DNA of 64,000 bases from Rhizobium sp. BT04 (GTDB taxonomy: Bacteria; Pseudomonadota; Alphaproteobacteria; Rhizobiales; Rhizobiaceae). The notes under the pieces are model-generated. The model was given only the letters and a program-made list of their open reading frames with translations. It was not told the DNA's origin and searched no databases. The DNA lies in the NCBI RefSeq assembly GCF_030053135.1, contig NZ_CP125650.1, forward strand, positions 310,001-374,000. The letters are read 5' to 3'. Made by a program: the position numbers and the translations under genes. Below are positions 37,399 through 46,497 of this stretch, piece by piece (position 1 is the stretch's first letter; every line of letters begins with the position of its first letter).

Positions 37399-37854
37399 AT
37401 GCGCTATCATCGTTGGGTGCTTATCGCTATTCGTGCGGCGGCATTATCGATGCTGCGCATCGTCAGCCCGGTTCAAGCTAACGAGAGCGACATGCGGGCA
37501 ACGACCAGTAAGCCCGCGACGATAACCATATCGAGCAGAGCAGTCCACTCATCGGTTGATACCAGTGCGCGGGTCGTCCTTACTGTCACTGGTTATGAAC
37601 CGTCGACTTCAGGACCAGTGACGACGGTCGTTTCGCTTGACTGCGGCAGTAACGTTCGCGAAATTGGTAGGTTTGGTATTTTTCCGAACAAGGCGTTTTC
37701 GGTATTGGACGGGGCAAAGCCTCAACGATTTGGGTTTCCCTTGCCCGATGACCCGTCTTGCCGTCAGCCACAGACCGTCATTATCCGGCTGGAGCCTCAA
37801 ACAGGCGGCGGTTCGGGCGCCAGCATCACTATCAGCGACGCTAGCATTGAATAG
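37399..37854 (+). CDS. Small secreted protein following melA
   Basis: 151 residues from ATG 37399 (GGAG eight bases upstream). Signal peptide MRYHRWVLIAIRAAALSMLR with cleavage near VQA-NE. The mature part is beta-rich with two cysteines (SLDCGS, DPSCRQ) and blocks TARVVLTVTGYEPSTSGP-like and VIIRLEPQTGGGSGASITIS. It begins 32 bp after melA with no terminator between, so it is probably co-transcribed. It faintly resembles the beta-sandwich C-terminal domain of MelA. A copper-chaperone or caddie role is possible but not shown. Confidence 0.6.
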   Translation: MRYHRWVLIAIRAAALSMLRIVSPVQANESDMRATTSKPATITISSRAVHSSVDTSARVVLTVTGYEPSTSGPVTTVVSLDCGSNVREIGRFGIFPNKAFSVLDGAKPQRFGFPLPDDPSCRQPQTVIIRLEPQTGGGSGASITISDASIE

Positions 37855-38253
37855 ATTGGCAGTCGGGGCTGATTTGCCGCTAGCTCCAGAACCTTGGCGG
37901 CAATGAAAGTCCGCCGGATAAAATAGAGGGTTTTGATAGGTTGTTGTGACAAAGGTCCAACGCGCAGCGCCTATCGTGGTCAACAGTTTACAGTCTTGCC
38001 GCTGCATTCGGCGACTGATGGTCGTCTGCAAGCAGGCAAAGGTTTTTGGCCGACCCGAGACTAGGCTCAAGATAAAGTCGCTCTTAAAGGCATTGAACCA
38101 ACGACGCGTTCCTAGATCAGTAAAGTGACTCTTCAACCACTTCAGATGCTTGCGCGGAGTCTGTCCGAAAGCTGCATTGACTTCGCACGCGGTCCAAAAC
38201 CGATTCAGACTGCGCGTTCAATTCAAAACTGAAGATTAGACGTGTGCTTTTAA
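37855..38253. other. Intergenic region before the M28-like peptidase gene
   Basis: About 400 bp of lower-GC sequence with no gene or strong terminator recognised. No TGT-N10-ACA site was found in it. Confidence 0.4.
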
Positions 38254-38269
38254 TGGCACTGGATTTGCA
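38254..38269 (+). promoter_or_regulatory. Sigma-54 (-24/-12) promoter of the M28-like peptidase gene
   Basis: TGGCAC-TGGAT-TTGCA agrees with the RpoN consensus, with ten bases between GG and GC. The predicted start of transcription near 38281 is 56 bp before the TTG start codon at 38337. Confidence 0.75.
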
Positions 38270-38336
38270 AGGACACGGGCGGCGTGCGGCCATAGGTATC
38301 GCTTCCATTCGTGATAGAGAGGCGCGGAGGTTAGTC

Positions 38337-39866
38337 TTGAAACGAAGAGATTTTTCGACTGTTGGGCTCACTGCTCTTCTCGCCGGGATCGTATTCCCGG
38401 CTTTTCCCAGCACCGGATTCAGTGAGCAGCGAAAGCCGTCCATCCCCGCACTCCCTGATCAGCGGAAACTTTGGAGTTGGATCAAAAGGCTCAACAGTTT
38501 CGGCCCCCGATTGACCGGCAGCCCGGCGCAAGCACGGGCAATCGATTATCTTGCTGGTGAGTTGAGAGGGATGGGCCTTGAGGTGAAGCGCGATCAACTC
38601 ACGATGCGCCGGTGGATGCCACGAACCACCGCGTTCAAACTGTCAAATGGTGAAGTAATTGAGGTAGCGGCGCCGTTCCCGTATTCCGGGCTTACACCTC
38701 CCGGCGGTATCTCGGGTAAGATGGTTCTTTTCAACGGTCGGGTTCAGGCGTTTGAGAAAGCCCGCAGCAAAATTGCGGTGGTGACGGTAAAGCGTCGGGA
38801 TCTGGCGGCATTCCTCGAACTGGTGACCAATCGACGCGGCAGCCTGCCGGAAGGCATAGACTTTCCCAAAGCCGTAACCACGCCGCTTATCACCGGTTTG
38901 CTTGGCGTACCGATCGACAAGGCGCGTGAAGCAGGGGTTTTAGCCGTCGTTTGCATTTTCGAAGGCGTCTCGGAAGTGCAGTTGAAGGGGCAGGTGCTGC
39001 CATTCACCACACCGTATTGGGGCTTACCTGCAATATGGGTGGCGCAATCTGAAGGAGAGCGGATCAAAGCCGCGAGCAAGCACGGTTTGAGCGGTCGCCT
39101 GACCTTGGATGGCACGTTGGAAGACGTTGCGACCGATACGATTTATGCGGTTTTGCCGGGCTGCAACCTGCTTGAGACAATCATCATCAACACCCACACC
39201 GATGGACCTAATGCGTGCGAAGAGAACGGCGGTGCTGGGGTACTCGCTCTGGCGCATTATTTCTCCTCGCTACCGAAATCTGCCCGCAACCGGAGCCTCG
39301 TCTTCGTACTCGTCACGGGTCATTTCCAGCTTCCCCAGTTCGGCCGCCACGGGAATCAGGCGACGGCGACCTGGCTCGAAATGCATCCAGAATTGTGGGA
39401 CGGCAAACCCGGCCATGCTAAAGCCGTTGCAGGAGCTACGATTGAGCATCTTGGATGTACCGAGTGGCGAGATGACTTTGCAAAAGGGCACCCCGCGCCC
39501 ACCGGGAAGCCGGAACTCGATTTGATCTATACCAGTAATAAGTCGATGAGTGACGTGTACATCGCTGCCGCACGCGGGCGCAAAAAGGTACGCGCGCTGA
39601 TAGTCGCCCCAGCGGCGGCGCAGGTGATGTTGGGCGAAGGACAGCCATTATACGCATCAGGAATTCCGACGATATCAAGCTGTCCGATACCGGACTATCT
39701 TTGCCAGGTCTTGCCGGGCGGAGGCTTGGACCGGCTCGACCCTGATTACGCCTTTCAGCAAGTCGAAACCTTTGCCCGCACGGTCGACTTGCTCGACAGG
39801 ATGCCGCGTGGTGAGATCGGAATCGTTCCGTTTAACCTGTCCACTGTTATCGGTGATCTGCTGTAA
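38337..39866 (+). CDS. Tat-exported M28-like metallopeptidase
   Basis: 509 residues from a TTG start at 38337, chosen because GGAGG stands six bases upstream and the product then begins MKRRDFSTVGLTALLAGIVF, a twin-arginine leader. A longer ATG frame would start inside the sigma-54 promoter. NTHTDGPNACEENGGAGVLA carries the paired zinc ligands (H-x-D and EE) of the M28 aminopeptidase-type fold, preceded by a PA-like insert. Later SCPIPDYL may hold another metal ligand region. Presumed to act in the periplasm on peptides or amide bonds. It shares promoter type with melA. Confidence 0.8.
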   Translation: MKRRDFSTVGLTALLAGIVFPAFPSTGFSEQRKPSIPALPDQRKLWSWIKRLNSFGPRLTGSPAQARAIDYLAGELRGMGLEVKRDQLTMRRWMPRTTAFKLSNGEVIEVAAPFPYSGLTPPGGISGKMVLFNGRVQAFEKARSKIAVVTVKRRDLAAFLELVTNRRGSLPEGIDFPKAVTTPLITGLLGVPIDKAREAGVLAVVCIFEGVSEVQLKGQVLPFTTPYWGLPAIWVAQSEGERIKAASKHGLSGRLTLDGTLEDVATDTIYAVLPGCNLLETIIINTHTDGPNACEENGGAGVLALAHYFSSLPKSARNRSLVFVLVTGHFQLPQFGRHGNQATATWLEMHPELWDGKPGHAKAVAGATIEHLGCTEWRDDFAKGHPAPTGKPELDLIYTSNKSMSDVYIAAARGRKKVRALIVAPAAAQVMLGEGQPLYASGIPTISSCPIPDYLCQVLPGGGLDRLDPDYAFQQVETFARTVDLLDRMPRGEIGIVPFNLSTVIGDLL

Positions 39867-39949
39867 ACCTGACCAACACTAACGCCAGCGAAAATGGCGG
39901 TGTCACGCGGTCGGCACTTTAACTGGCGCCGAGGATCATCTGGCTGTTC

Positions 39950-40182
39950 ACGATAGTGCCGGGTCATAGCCGTCCCATCTGGGCACGCTTCGTCATGCAT
40001 CAGATGACCGGCCTGCGTTTCCACATCGCGGCCTTCGAGGCTCTCGGCGGCGCTCCGCGGGAGTGCTTTGCGACCGGATGAAGACTGCCGTCATCGGTGA
40101 GCGTCAGACAGAAGGCATCGTCTATAACCGTGCCACCACCAGCCTTAGCCCCAACCAAAGCCACGCGGACGGCCGCTGAAAC
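39950..40182 (+). pseudogene. IS21-family IstA fragment
   Basis: One frame reads IWARFVMHQMTGLRFHIAAF EALGGAPREC and the next frame continues DRMKTAVIGERQTEGIVYNR. Together they match the IstA block AFEALGGVPREILYDRMKTAV. A base change or indel near 40078 breaks the frame, and nothing remains on either side. It is a different IstA subgroup from the intact one at 2313-3872. Confidence 0.75.
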
Positions 40183-40355
40183 ATCCTAGTTGGTGGGATC
40201 CCACACCGCAGGCGAATCCATCACCTCCTGTCCTCCGATAGTCTCCAACGAGCTGGGAGAAACTGCTGATCCAGGCTGAATGAAGACTTTGTGTGGCTTT
40301 CCCTGGCGACGAGCTTGCTGCCCCCTCTCCCGGCGTAGCTGGCTGACCCAGTGCT

Positions 40356-40371
40356 TGGCATAGACATTGCA
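40356..40371 (+). promoter_or_regulatory. Sigma-54 (-24/-12) promoter of the DUF3141 gene
   Basis: TGGCAT-AGACA-TTGCA, with ten bases between GG and GC, differs from consensus only at one weakly conserved base. It is 157 bp before the ATG at 40528. No clear NifA site was found upstream. Confidence 0.7.
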
Positions 40372-40527
40372 GGGGATGAATGCGGCGGTAACTCGTTGGG
40401 GTCGGAAGTCGTCAAACTGCTTTCCTAGGCGTCGGCATTGCCTACCGAGCACCTCGCCAGACGGAAGCACGATCGATCTGGCACGTATGTATGCGTACGG
40501 GATCATAACCATAGAGGAGTTGAAACG

Positions 40528-42919
40528 ATGGCGGATATTCTTACATCTCTAAACCCGCTCCGGTGGATTGAAGCGCCATCCACGGAACTGGACAGCCAAG
40601 TGACCCAAAGTCTATTCCCGATGTTCCAACGCTTGGCGGCAGCGGGCGCTGAAACCGCTAAAATTCTGCAGGTTGCCTTATTGCGCCGCGTGCAAGTCAT
40701 GTGCGACACCCACTCTACCCGCCAGGGAAAGCTCTTTACTGAGGCCGAACGTCTTGCCGAGAGTCTACGCGAGGTGCACGGCAATGGGAATTTGGGCCAC
40801 GCTTGGGCGGAATACCTGCGCGACGCTAGTGAGCGCGCCATATTGTGCATGGATCTTCTCCGACAGCGCGGCGACATCTTCCTCGAACATGAAGCGGCAG
40901 GCTGTCCGCCGGTTTTCTTCTGCGACTACGAGACAGTTATGGATGGAAACGATCTGCCCTTGAAATCCAATTACGTGTTACTTCGAATGATCCCGCCCCA
41001 AGGTGTTAACGTCGATGACACGAAGCGCCCCTTCATAATCATTTGCCCGCGCGCCGGACATAGTCCCGGCGTCGGTGGCCACAAAGAAGACAGCCAGGTC
41101 GGCGTGGCGTTCCGGGAAGGTCACCCGGTTTATTTGGTGTCCTTCCGCCGAGAGCCAGAGGGGGGGGCAGTATCTCTCTAATGTCACGTATGCGGAAGCG
41201 GCCTTTGTTCGTGAGGTCATGCGCCTGCATCCGCTTGCCCGCCTTCCAGTCGTAGTCGGCAACTGCCAAGCTGGCTGGGCTACCCTTCTGATGGTTGCGA
41301 CAAATCTCGACTTAGCTGGCCCGATCATCCTCAACGGATCGCCGGTGACACCTACCTCGGGAAATATCGGCGAAAATACCCTCCGCTACATGGCGGGCCT
41401 CTTCGGGGGAGCTTGGATAACCATGTTTTTGTCAGATCTGGGCGGAGGCATCTTCGACGGCGCCCATCTCGTACAGAATTTCGAAACGCTCAATCCCGAG
41501 CGCCAGTTATTCATGAAGTATGTCGAACTGTTCCGAGATGTGGATGCGGCGAGCGAAGCCTTCCTTAAGGCTGAGAAGTGGTGGGGCGGCTTCTGCCTGA
41601 TGCGGGGAGACGAGATCCGCTGGATAGTTGAGCACCTCTTTGTTGGTAATCGACTGGCGCACAACAAGGCGTATGGGGAGCCGGACCGGCGGCATTTCGA
41701 CCTTAAGAAGATCAGGGCGCCTATTATCATATTTGCCAGTCATGGCGACAATGTAACGCCGCCGCAGCAGGCGCTGAATTGGATCCCCGAAATCTATGAC
41801 AACGAGGAGGAAATCCGCCTTCTCGGCCAGCACATTATTTATATGGTACACAACGACGTCGGTCACCTCGGTACATTCGTTTCCTCGAGAGTAATCAACA
41901 AAGAATACAATGAGGTTGCAAGCACGCTCGAGGCAATTGAGGCGTTGTTGCCTGGCCTTTACGAGATGCGCATCACGGACATTCAAGAAGATGCTGGACA
42001 CAAGAGCTATAGTGTTGAACTGATCGAGCGCACCTTCGAGAATATCCGTGAGTTTAACGACGGCCATGACGATGGAGGTCCCTTCGCTGCCGTCGCCCGC
42101 GTCTCTGAACTGCAAGCGCAGATCTATCACACAGTTGCCCGCCCCTTTGTGCAGGCCGCGGTCACAGACATCTCAGCAGACGCCAGCCGAATGTTCCATC
42201 CAAAGCGGCTGGAGCGATCGCTGCTGTCTTCTCAGAATCCGATCATGGTTGGCTATAAGTCAATTTCAGAGCAGGTACGGAACTCCCGGGCGAACGCAGC
42301 AGCGGAAAATCCTTTCCTGGCTGCGGAAGCGCTCTATTTCAAGGCTGTCGAACAGGCGATCGTGGTCATGCGCGACTGGCGCGACATGGGTTATGAGCTC
42401 GCGTTTCACATGATCTGGAACAACCCCTGGCAGCGATATTTTGACAATCCCCACGAAGCATACCGCAAAGGGACGACACTTGACGATATGAGATGGCAGC
42501 CGGACATCGCCAATGCGCTCAGGAGGATCGCGATCGGCGGACTCGCCGATGCCATCATCCGTATGGTCGTACTCCTGGTGAGCGATCGTGGCGGGATCCG
42601 ACGCGACCGCCTGGCGCGCTGGTCACGGGTGCTGACCGAGGACGAGCCCTTCCGCTCACTAAGCGCTGATCATTTGGCCGAAATCACTCGCGTGCAGACG
42701 GCTATCGTCACCTTTGAGCCGGAGCAAGCAATCGAGACGCTGCCGCTGTTGCTAACGGAACCGAGGCAACGGCAACTCGCTTATGCAGCCGCTTGCTATA
42801 TCCCGGGCTCCAGGGCGGAGATGTCATCGAGTACTGTTGCCATGCTACAGCGCTTCGCGGACGTGCTTGGCCAGCCATCGATCGTCGATGTGATTGAGGA
42901 TCCGCTGGCAGTGACATAG
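40528..42919 (+). pseudogene. DUF3141 / PHA-synthase-like protein, split by a G-tract frameshift
   Basis: ATG 40528 follows GAGGAG. The first frame (218 aa) has FIIICPRAGHSPGVGGHKED then HPVYLVSFRREPEGG and stops at 41181. The next frame continues YLSNVTYAEAAFVREVMRLH PLARLPVVVGNCQAGWATLL, with the alpha/beta-hydrolase nucleophile elbow in GNCQAGW, and runs to 42919. Removing one G from the 8-G run at 41160-41167 restores a single protein of about 797 residues, the usual DUF3141 length. Members are related to polyhydroxyalkanoate synthases. The frameshift may be decay, slippage or a sequencing artefact. Confidence 0.85.
41160..41167 (+). other. Homopolymeric G8 tract at the frameshift point
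   Basis: Eight consecutive G residues lie at the exact point where the two DUF3141 frames must join. A change to seven restores the full-length protein. Such tracts are prone to slipped-strand mispairing and to base-calling error. Confidence 0.8.
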
Positions 42920-43142
42920 TTTGTTCGTAGAGTAGCGTCTCGATCTCACCGAATCACATAATTATTGGTTTTCGCTCGTTGGTCACGGAGGCGCTTGAAA
43001 CAATTCCATCGCAAATCCAGCCAGGACCGCAGATCGGAAAATTGCCATTGGACATCCGTCCTTTACAACGCAACGATGCCGTAATCCGGTTCAGTGATCG
43101 GGCCGGCAGAGGGCGGATTGAAACTGTGGAGGAAGGCTCTCG

Positions 43143-43636
43143 TCATAGGGCTGGCGCTCGCTGCAAATCATCGTGATCGAACGCACTGGCCATACGGTTG
43201 ATCTCGGCTGACCGCGCACCGACCGCCTTGGCGGTCTCGCGCCACCTTGCGGTGTCGCGACTTCCTTAATGATCGCGCGAGCCTCGGCGAGCGTTAGGGC
43301 GTAGAGCCCTGCAGGTTCTTCCAGCAGGTCAAGGGAGCAGGTGCCTTCATCAAGATCAATGTTTGTCGTCAGCGCGCGCGCCTTGACATCCGTAGGCACT
43401 GGATTGAGGTCATAGGCAGGGGACAACGACCAGCTGGCTTTATTGAGCCACAGAAAGCCGTGATTTTTCTCCCCAGCTCAGAGCTAGAGCGGGCTGCAGC
43501 GAGAAGCGGCCCGGGTCCTCGAGCCAGGCACGATCATACTCAAACACGATTGTTTCGGCACCACGGGCGCGATTGCTCCGGGCCAGATGGGACGTGTGCG
43601 GCCGTGAAGGTCGAGATGAACTTCGAAATCAGCCAT
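43143..43636 (-). pseudogene. hipA: HipA-type kinase toxin, internally deleted
   Basis: The start MADFEVHLDLHGRTRPIW is followed in another frame by GAETIVFEYDRAWLEDPGRF SLQPALALS, typical of a HipA N-terminus. Near 43470 the sequence jumps to KNHGFLWLNKASWSLSPAYD LNPVP and ARALTTNIDLDEGT, the HipA C-terminal part, and the end (WRETAKAVGARSAEINRMAS AFDHDD) is again frame-shifted. About 250 residues holding the kinase active site are missing, so it is non-functional. The start overlaps the hipB stop. Confidence 0.85.
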
Positions 43637-43959
43637 CGCGTGACGATCCCGGTGATCGCCTTGGGTGAGCGTGCTTGGGCAACTCTGCATTGGCCAGAGA
43701 CTGGCCGACGCTGTCGTCACCGATGTCGGCGACTTGGCTCAGCCCATCTAGCAGGCCGAGTGCCTGGAGGACGCCTGCATAGATGCCGATGCTGACATTG
43801 GTGTCGCCGGCCTCGATCTTTTGAAGCGTTGAGCGTGAGGTGAAGGCACGTTCGGCTACTACCGCCATAGGCAGGCGGCGACGTCGACGTGGATGTCTGC
43901 GCCCAGTTTGCGCAACGCGCGCCGCACCCGGAGGGTTGTGAGGTGTCGGAATTTGTCAC
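43629..43959 (-). pseudogene. hipB: HipB-type antitoxin, frameshifted
   Basis: Frames join as TNSDTSQ, LRVRRALRKLGADIHV, then MAVVAERAFTSRSTLQKIEA GDTNVSIGIYAGVLQALGLL, which is a complete XRE helix-turn-helix of HipB type. Two frame changes near the N-terminus (about 43925 and 43865) interrupt it. If translation starts at the internal ATG at 43868 the second helix region still survives. It precedes hipA with a short overlap. Confidence 0.8.
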
Positions 43960-44002
43960 CTTCGCACTACAGATTGCACTAGATATGTAGCACGAAGGTT
44001 AC
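43955..44002. promoter_or_regulatory. Inverted-repeat operator of the hipBA remnant
   Basis: GTCACCTTCGCACTAC (43955-43970) is matched at 14 of 16 positions by the reverse complement of GTAGCACGAAGGTTAC (43987-44002), with a 16-bp spacer. The left arm covers the hipB start region. It is the expected autoregulatory operator of a HipB protein. Confidence 0.65.
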
Positions 44003-44460
44003 AATTTTTCAAGAGAGATGGTCAGAGAGAAAAGTGGTTAGAATGGGAATTGCGGATAGCGCAAGTACGAGCCAGGCTGGCAGGCGAAGAAAGATGGCGG
44101 ATCTTGAGGCGCTCAAGATCGATGCCGCCTCCGGACCGGAGGCGCGATCGGAACCACTATCGTCTGCTGATGCGGCTTTTGCCGATTGCCAAGCTGCACC
44201 CGGCCGTTAGTCGAACGGGTGCTCCTGGAAGATGCGGTGGTGTCGGTGACCGTGGACACCTCGTCGATCAGGGTCGCAACGTGGCTGGTTTTGAGAAATC
44301 GGCGGGCGGACATTGTCGGCCATCAGGACACCAATTGAACTAGGCCATTTGGACTAGAATTTCCACTTATGGCGCGCCAACCGATCGGTTCCTCATGGAT
44401 CGGGAAGCCGACCTCTACACAGCGGGCTCAATCCTCGAGAATAGTTGCTAATGACCGCTC
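44003..44460. other. Region between the hip remnant and the GntR gene
   Basis: About 450 bp with short frames only. A phrase near 44094 (MADLEALKIDAASGPEARSE) is not assignable. No functional element recognised before the GntR operator. Confidence 0.35.
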
Positions 44461-44475
44461 ATCAGACAATCTGAT
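44461..44475. promoter_or_regulatory. GntR-type operator upstream of its own gene
   Basis: ATCAGA-CAA-TCTGAT is a perfect palindrome with 6-bp arms and a 3-bp centre, 68 bp before the GntR start. It is the most symmetrical of a set of sites sharing CAGA-TTG-TCTG. Confidence 0.75.
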
Positions 44476-44542
44476 TGAAAGTTCCCCGCGAAGCAGCCAT
44501 ATATTTAGCTCAAATTCATTAGTGCTACGTAGGACATTGATC

Positions 44543-45223
44543 ATGGTAGATGTGGAGCTGCAGGTCGCTCGGCAAAATGCCTCTCTTCGAGTGCAAGTCG
44601 AAGAAAGGCTCAGACAGGCTATTGCGACGGGCAAGTTCAAGCCGGGGCAAAGGCTCGTCGAGCGCGAGCTTTGCGAAATGATCGGCGTGGGTCGCACGTC
44701 CGTCCGTGAAGCGCTTCGGCAGCTTGAGGCAGAGGGATTGATCACAAGCTTCCCCCACAAGGGTCCAGTTGTCAGTATCATAACCTATGAGGAGGCCGCT
44801 CAGCTCTACACCGTCCGCGCGCTGCTCGAGGGGTTTGCTGGTCAGCAGTTCGCCGAAAATGGAACGGCGGAAGATATTGCCACTTTGCAAGATGCCGTTA
44901 GAGAATTCGAAGCGTCGGCGGAAAGCGGCGTGGGACACAGGCTCATCGCTGCCAAAAACGCCTTCTATGACTGCTTGATGGATGGCAGCAAAAACGTCTT
45001 CGTCAGGCAAATGCTAACATCGCTGCACAACCGGATCAATCTTCTGCGCATGACTTCGATGACACAACCGGGGCGCCTCAAACATAGCATTGCAGAAATC
45101 AAAGAGATTGCCGAAGCGATCCAAAATCGCAACGGACCCAGGGCTGCGGCCGCTTGTAAGCACCACATTGATATGGCTGCGAAAGTCGCACTCGAGTACC
45201 TGCGCAACAACACCTCAGGCTGA
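44543..45223 (+). CDS. GntR family regulator, FadR subfamily
   Basis: 226 residues from ATG 44543. The N-terminal winged helix is LRVQVEERLRQAIATGKFKP GQRLVERELCEMIGVGRTSV REALRQLEAEGLI, the GntR signature. The C-terminal about 140 residues form the all-helical FCD ligand domain with the metal-binding histidines suggested in HHIDMAAKVALEYL and SLHNRINLLR. FadR-type proteins usually repress catabolic operons and release DNA on binding an acid substrate. It starts the dehydrogenase-teu cluster and is the likely reader of the TCAGA-N3-TCTGA sites. Confidence 0.92.
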   Translation: MVDVELQVARQNASLRVQVEERLRQAIATGKFKPGQRLVERELCEMIGVGRTSVREALRQLEAEGLITSFPHKGPVVSIITYEEAAQLYTVRALLEGFAGQQFAENGTAEDIATLQDAVREFEASAESGVGHRLIAAKNAFYDCLMDGSKNVFVRQMLTSLHNRINLLRMTSMTQPGRLKHSIAEIKEIAEAIQNRNGPRAAAACKHHIDMAAKVALEYLRNNTSG

Positions 45224-45247
45224 TGCCATAAGATTTTCCGAAAATTG

Positions 45248-45258
45248 ACAGATTGTCT
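45248..45258. promoter_or_regulatory. CAGA-TTG-TCTG operator after the GntR gene
   Basis: Within TTGACAGATTGTCTGAT and preceded by TTTTCCGA, the same arrangement as at 45451-45468. It overlaps a TTGACA -35-like hexamer. It lies 24 bp after the GntR stop, 290 bp before the dehydrogenase start. Confidence 0.65.
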
Positions 45259-45450
45259 GATGCTGGAGGTGGCCGGGTGTAATTAAATCCTTCAGGCACG
45301 GTGCTTTTGACAACGCAACAACCTCTCTGGTGTCCATCGGACGATAAGATGGGTGCTGCTTGCACGTCATTTTAAGTGAGGTGATTGAAGAAGCGACGGC
45401 AAAATTGGCGTCGTAGCGAGGGCGCGCCGGCCCAAGCATGAATTTTCCGA

Positions 45451-45479
45451 TTGACAGATTGTCTGATAGGTCGTTAACT
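45451..45479 (+). promoter_or_regulatory. Operator-promoter of the dehydrogenase gene
   Basis: TTGACA (45451-45456), 17-bp spacer and TTAACT (45474-45479) make a sigma-70-like promoter. The palindrome CAGATTGTCTG (45455-45465) overlaps the -35 hexamer, which implies repression when the regulator is bound. Confidence 0.75.
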
Positions 45480-45535
45480 ACTCCTCACTAACGGAGGTAG
45501 CTGATTGTGCTTGCCTCACATTCGGGAGCGGGACG

Positions 45536-46420
45536 TTGTCACCACGAAAAAATCTGCGCGTCGCCTTTATTGGTCTCGGCGCAATGGGCGGGCCGATGGC
45601 ACAACATCTGTTGTCGGCTCAATTCGAAGTCACTGGCTTTGATCTATCGGCCGAGGCTAGGGAAAGGTTCGCGGCCGTCGGCGGCGTTCCGGCAGAGACG
45701 GTAGCGGAAGCATTCAATGGGGCCGATGTTGCGGTTACCATGCTTCCCAACGGCAAGGTTGTTCAAGACGCGCTCTTCAAGGATGGGGCCTGGCAATCCC
45801 TGAGTGCTGACGCGCTTGTCATCGACATGAGCTCATCGGCGCCCAATGATACTCGTGAGCTCGCAGAGCGCTTGCATCAGAAGGGCTTGCGGCTGGTCGA
45901 TGCTCCCGTGTCAGGCGGAGTGAAGCGAGCCGTCGAAGGCTCTCTTACTATCATGGCAGGCGGTGCTTCTGACGATATCGATCAAGCTGATCCCATCCTG
46001 TGCGCCATGGGCGGCCAGATTTTTAGGACAGGCCCGATCGGCTCAGGGCACGCCATGAAAGCCATCAACAATTTCGTATCGGGAGCCGGGGTTCTGGCAG
46101 CTATCGAAGGCGTTCTTCTTGGCCGAACGTTTGGTCTCGATCCTAGAACGATCGTCGATATTCTCAACTCGTCGTCTGGCAAGAACAACGCAACAGAAGT
46201 GAAGATGAAGCAGTTCATCCTCTCGGAGACTTTTGGCTCTGGTTTTGCTTTGGGGCTTATGGCGAAAGACATTAGGATTGCAGCGGACTTGTCGAAGGCG
46301 CTCAATCTCCAGCTGCCGACATTGGCCGGTACCGCTGATGCCTGGGATGCTGCTCGGCATGCTTTAGGCCCCGATGTCGACCATACGAAAATTGCGCAGT
46401 TCGTGAAAGATCAGGCCTGA
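45536..46420 (+). CDS. NAD(P)-dependent beta-hydroxyacid dehydrogenase
   Basis: 294 residues; TTG start at 45536 with GGGAG upstream. N-terminal Rossmann loop FIGLGAMGGPMAQHLL (GxGxMGxPM), substrate-binding DAPVSGGVKRAVEGSLTIMA, and catalytic Lys in GHAMKAINNFVSGAG are all present, as in 3-hydroxyisobutyrate and tartronate-semialdehyde reductases. It oxidises a beta-hydroxy acid or reduces the semialdehyde. The semialdehyde would suit the aldehyde dehydrogenase at the end of the cluster. Exact substrate unknown. Confidence 0.93.
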   Translation: MSPRKNLRVAFIGLGAMGGPMAQHLLSAQFEVTGFDLSAEARERFAAVGGVPAETVAEAFNGADVAVTMLPNGKVVQDALFKDGAWQSLSADALVIDMSSSAPNDTRELAERLHQKGLRLVDAPVSGGVKRAVEGSLTIMAGGASDDIDQADPILCAMGGQIFRTGPIGSGHAMKAINNFVSGAGVLAAIEGVLLGRTFGLDPRTIVDILNSSSGKNNATEVKMKQFILSETFGSGFALGLMAKDIRIAADLSKALNLQLPTLAGTADAWDAARHALGPDVDHTKIAQFVKDQA

Positions 46421-46453
46421 CCGCGAAAAACTACGCCAAACTGACAGTTGAAA

Positions 46454-46475
46454 ATTGTCTGATAATCTGTCAAAT
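46454..46475. promoter_or_regulatory. Variant operator before the decarboxylase-like gene
   Basis: ATTGTCTGAT followed by AATCTGTCAAAT holds both half-sites (TGTCTGAT and the inverse of TTGACAGATT) but back-to-back rather than at the usual spacing. It is about 22 bp before the start codon at 46498, so it would sit at or after the transcription start. Confidence 0.6.
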
Positions 46476-46497
46476 ATGATGAAGGGAGCGAAACCCA

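Noticed and set aside
40186..40512. 108-codon minus-strand frame (VMIPYAYIRARSIVLPSGEV)
   Set aside because: No ribosome-binding site or family; it overlaps the sigma-54 promoter and leader of the DUF3141 gene.
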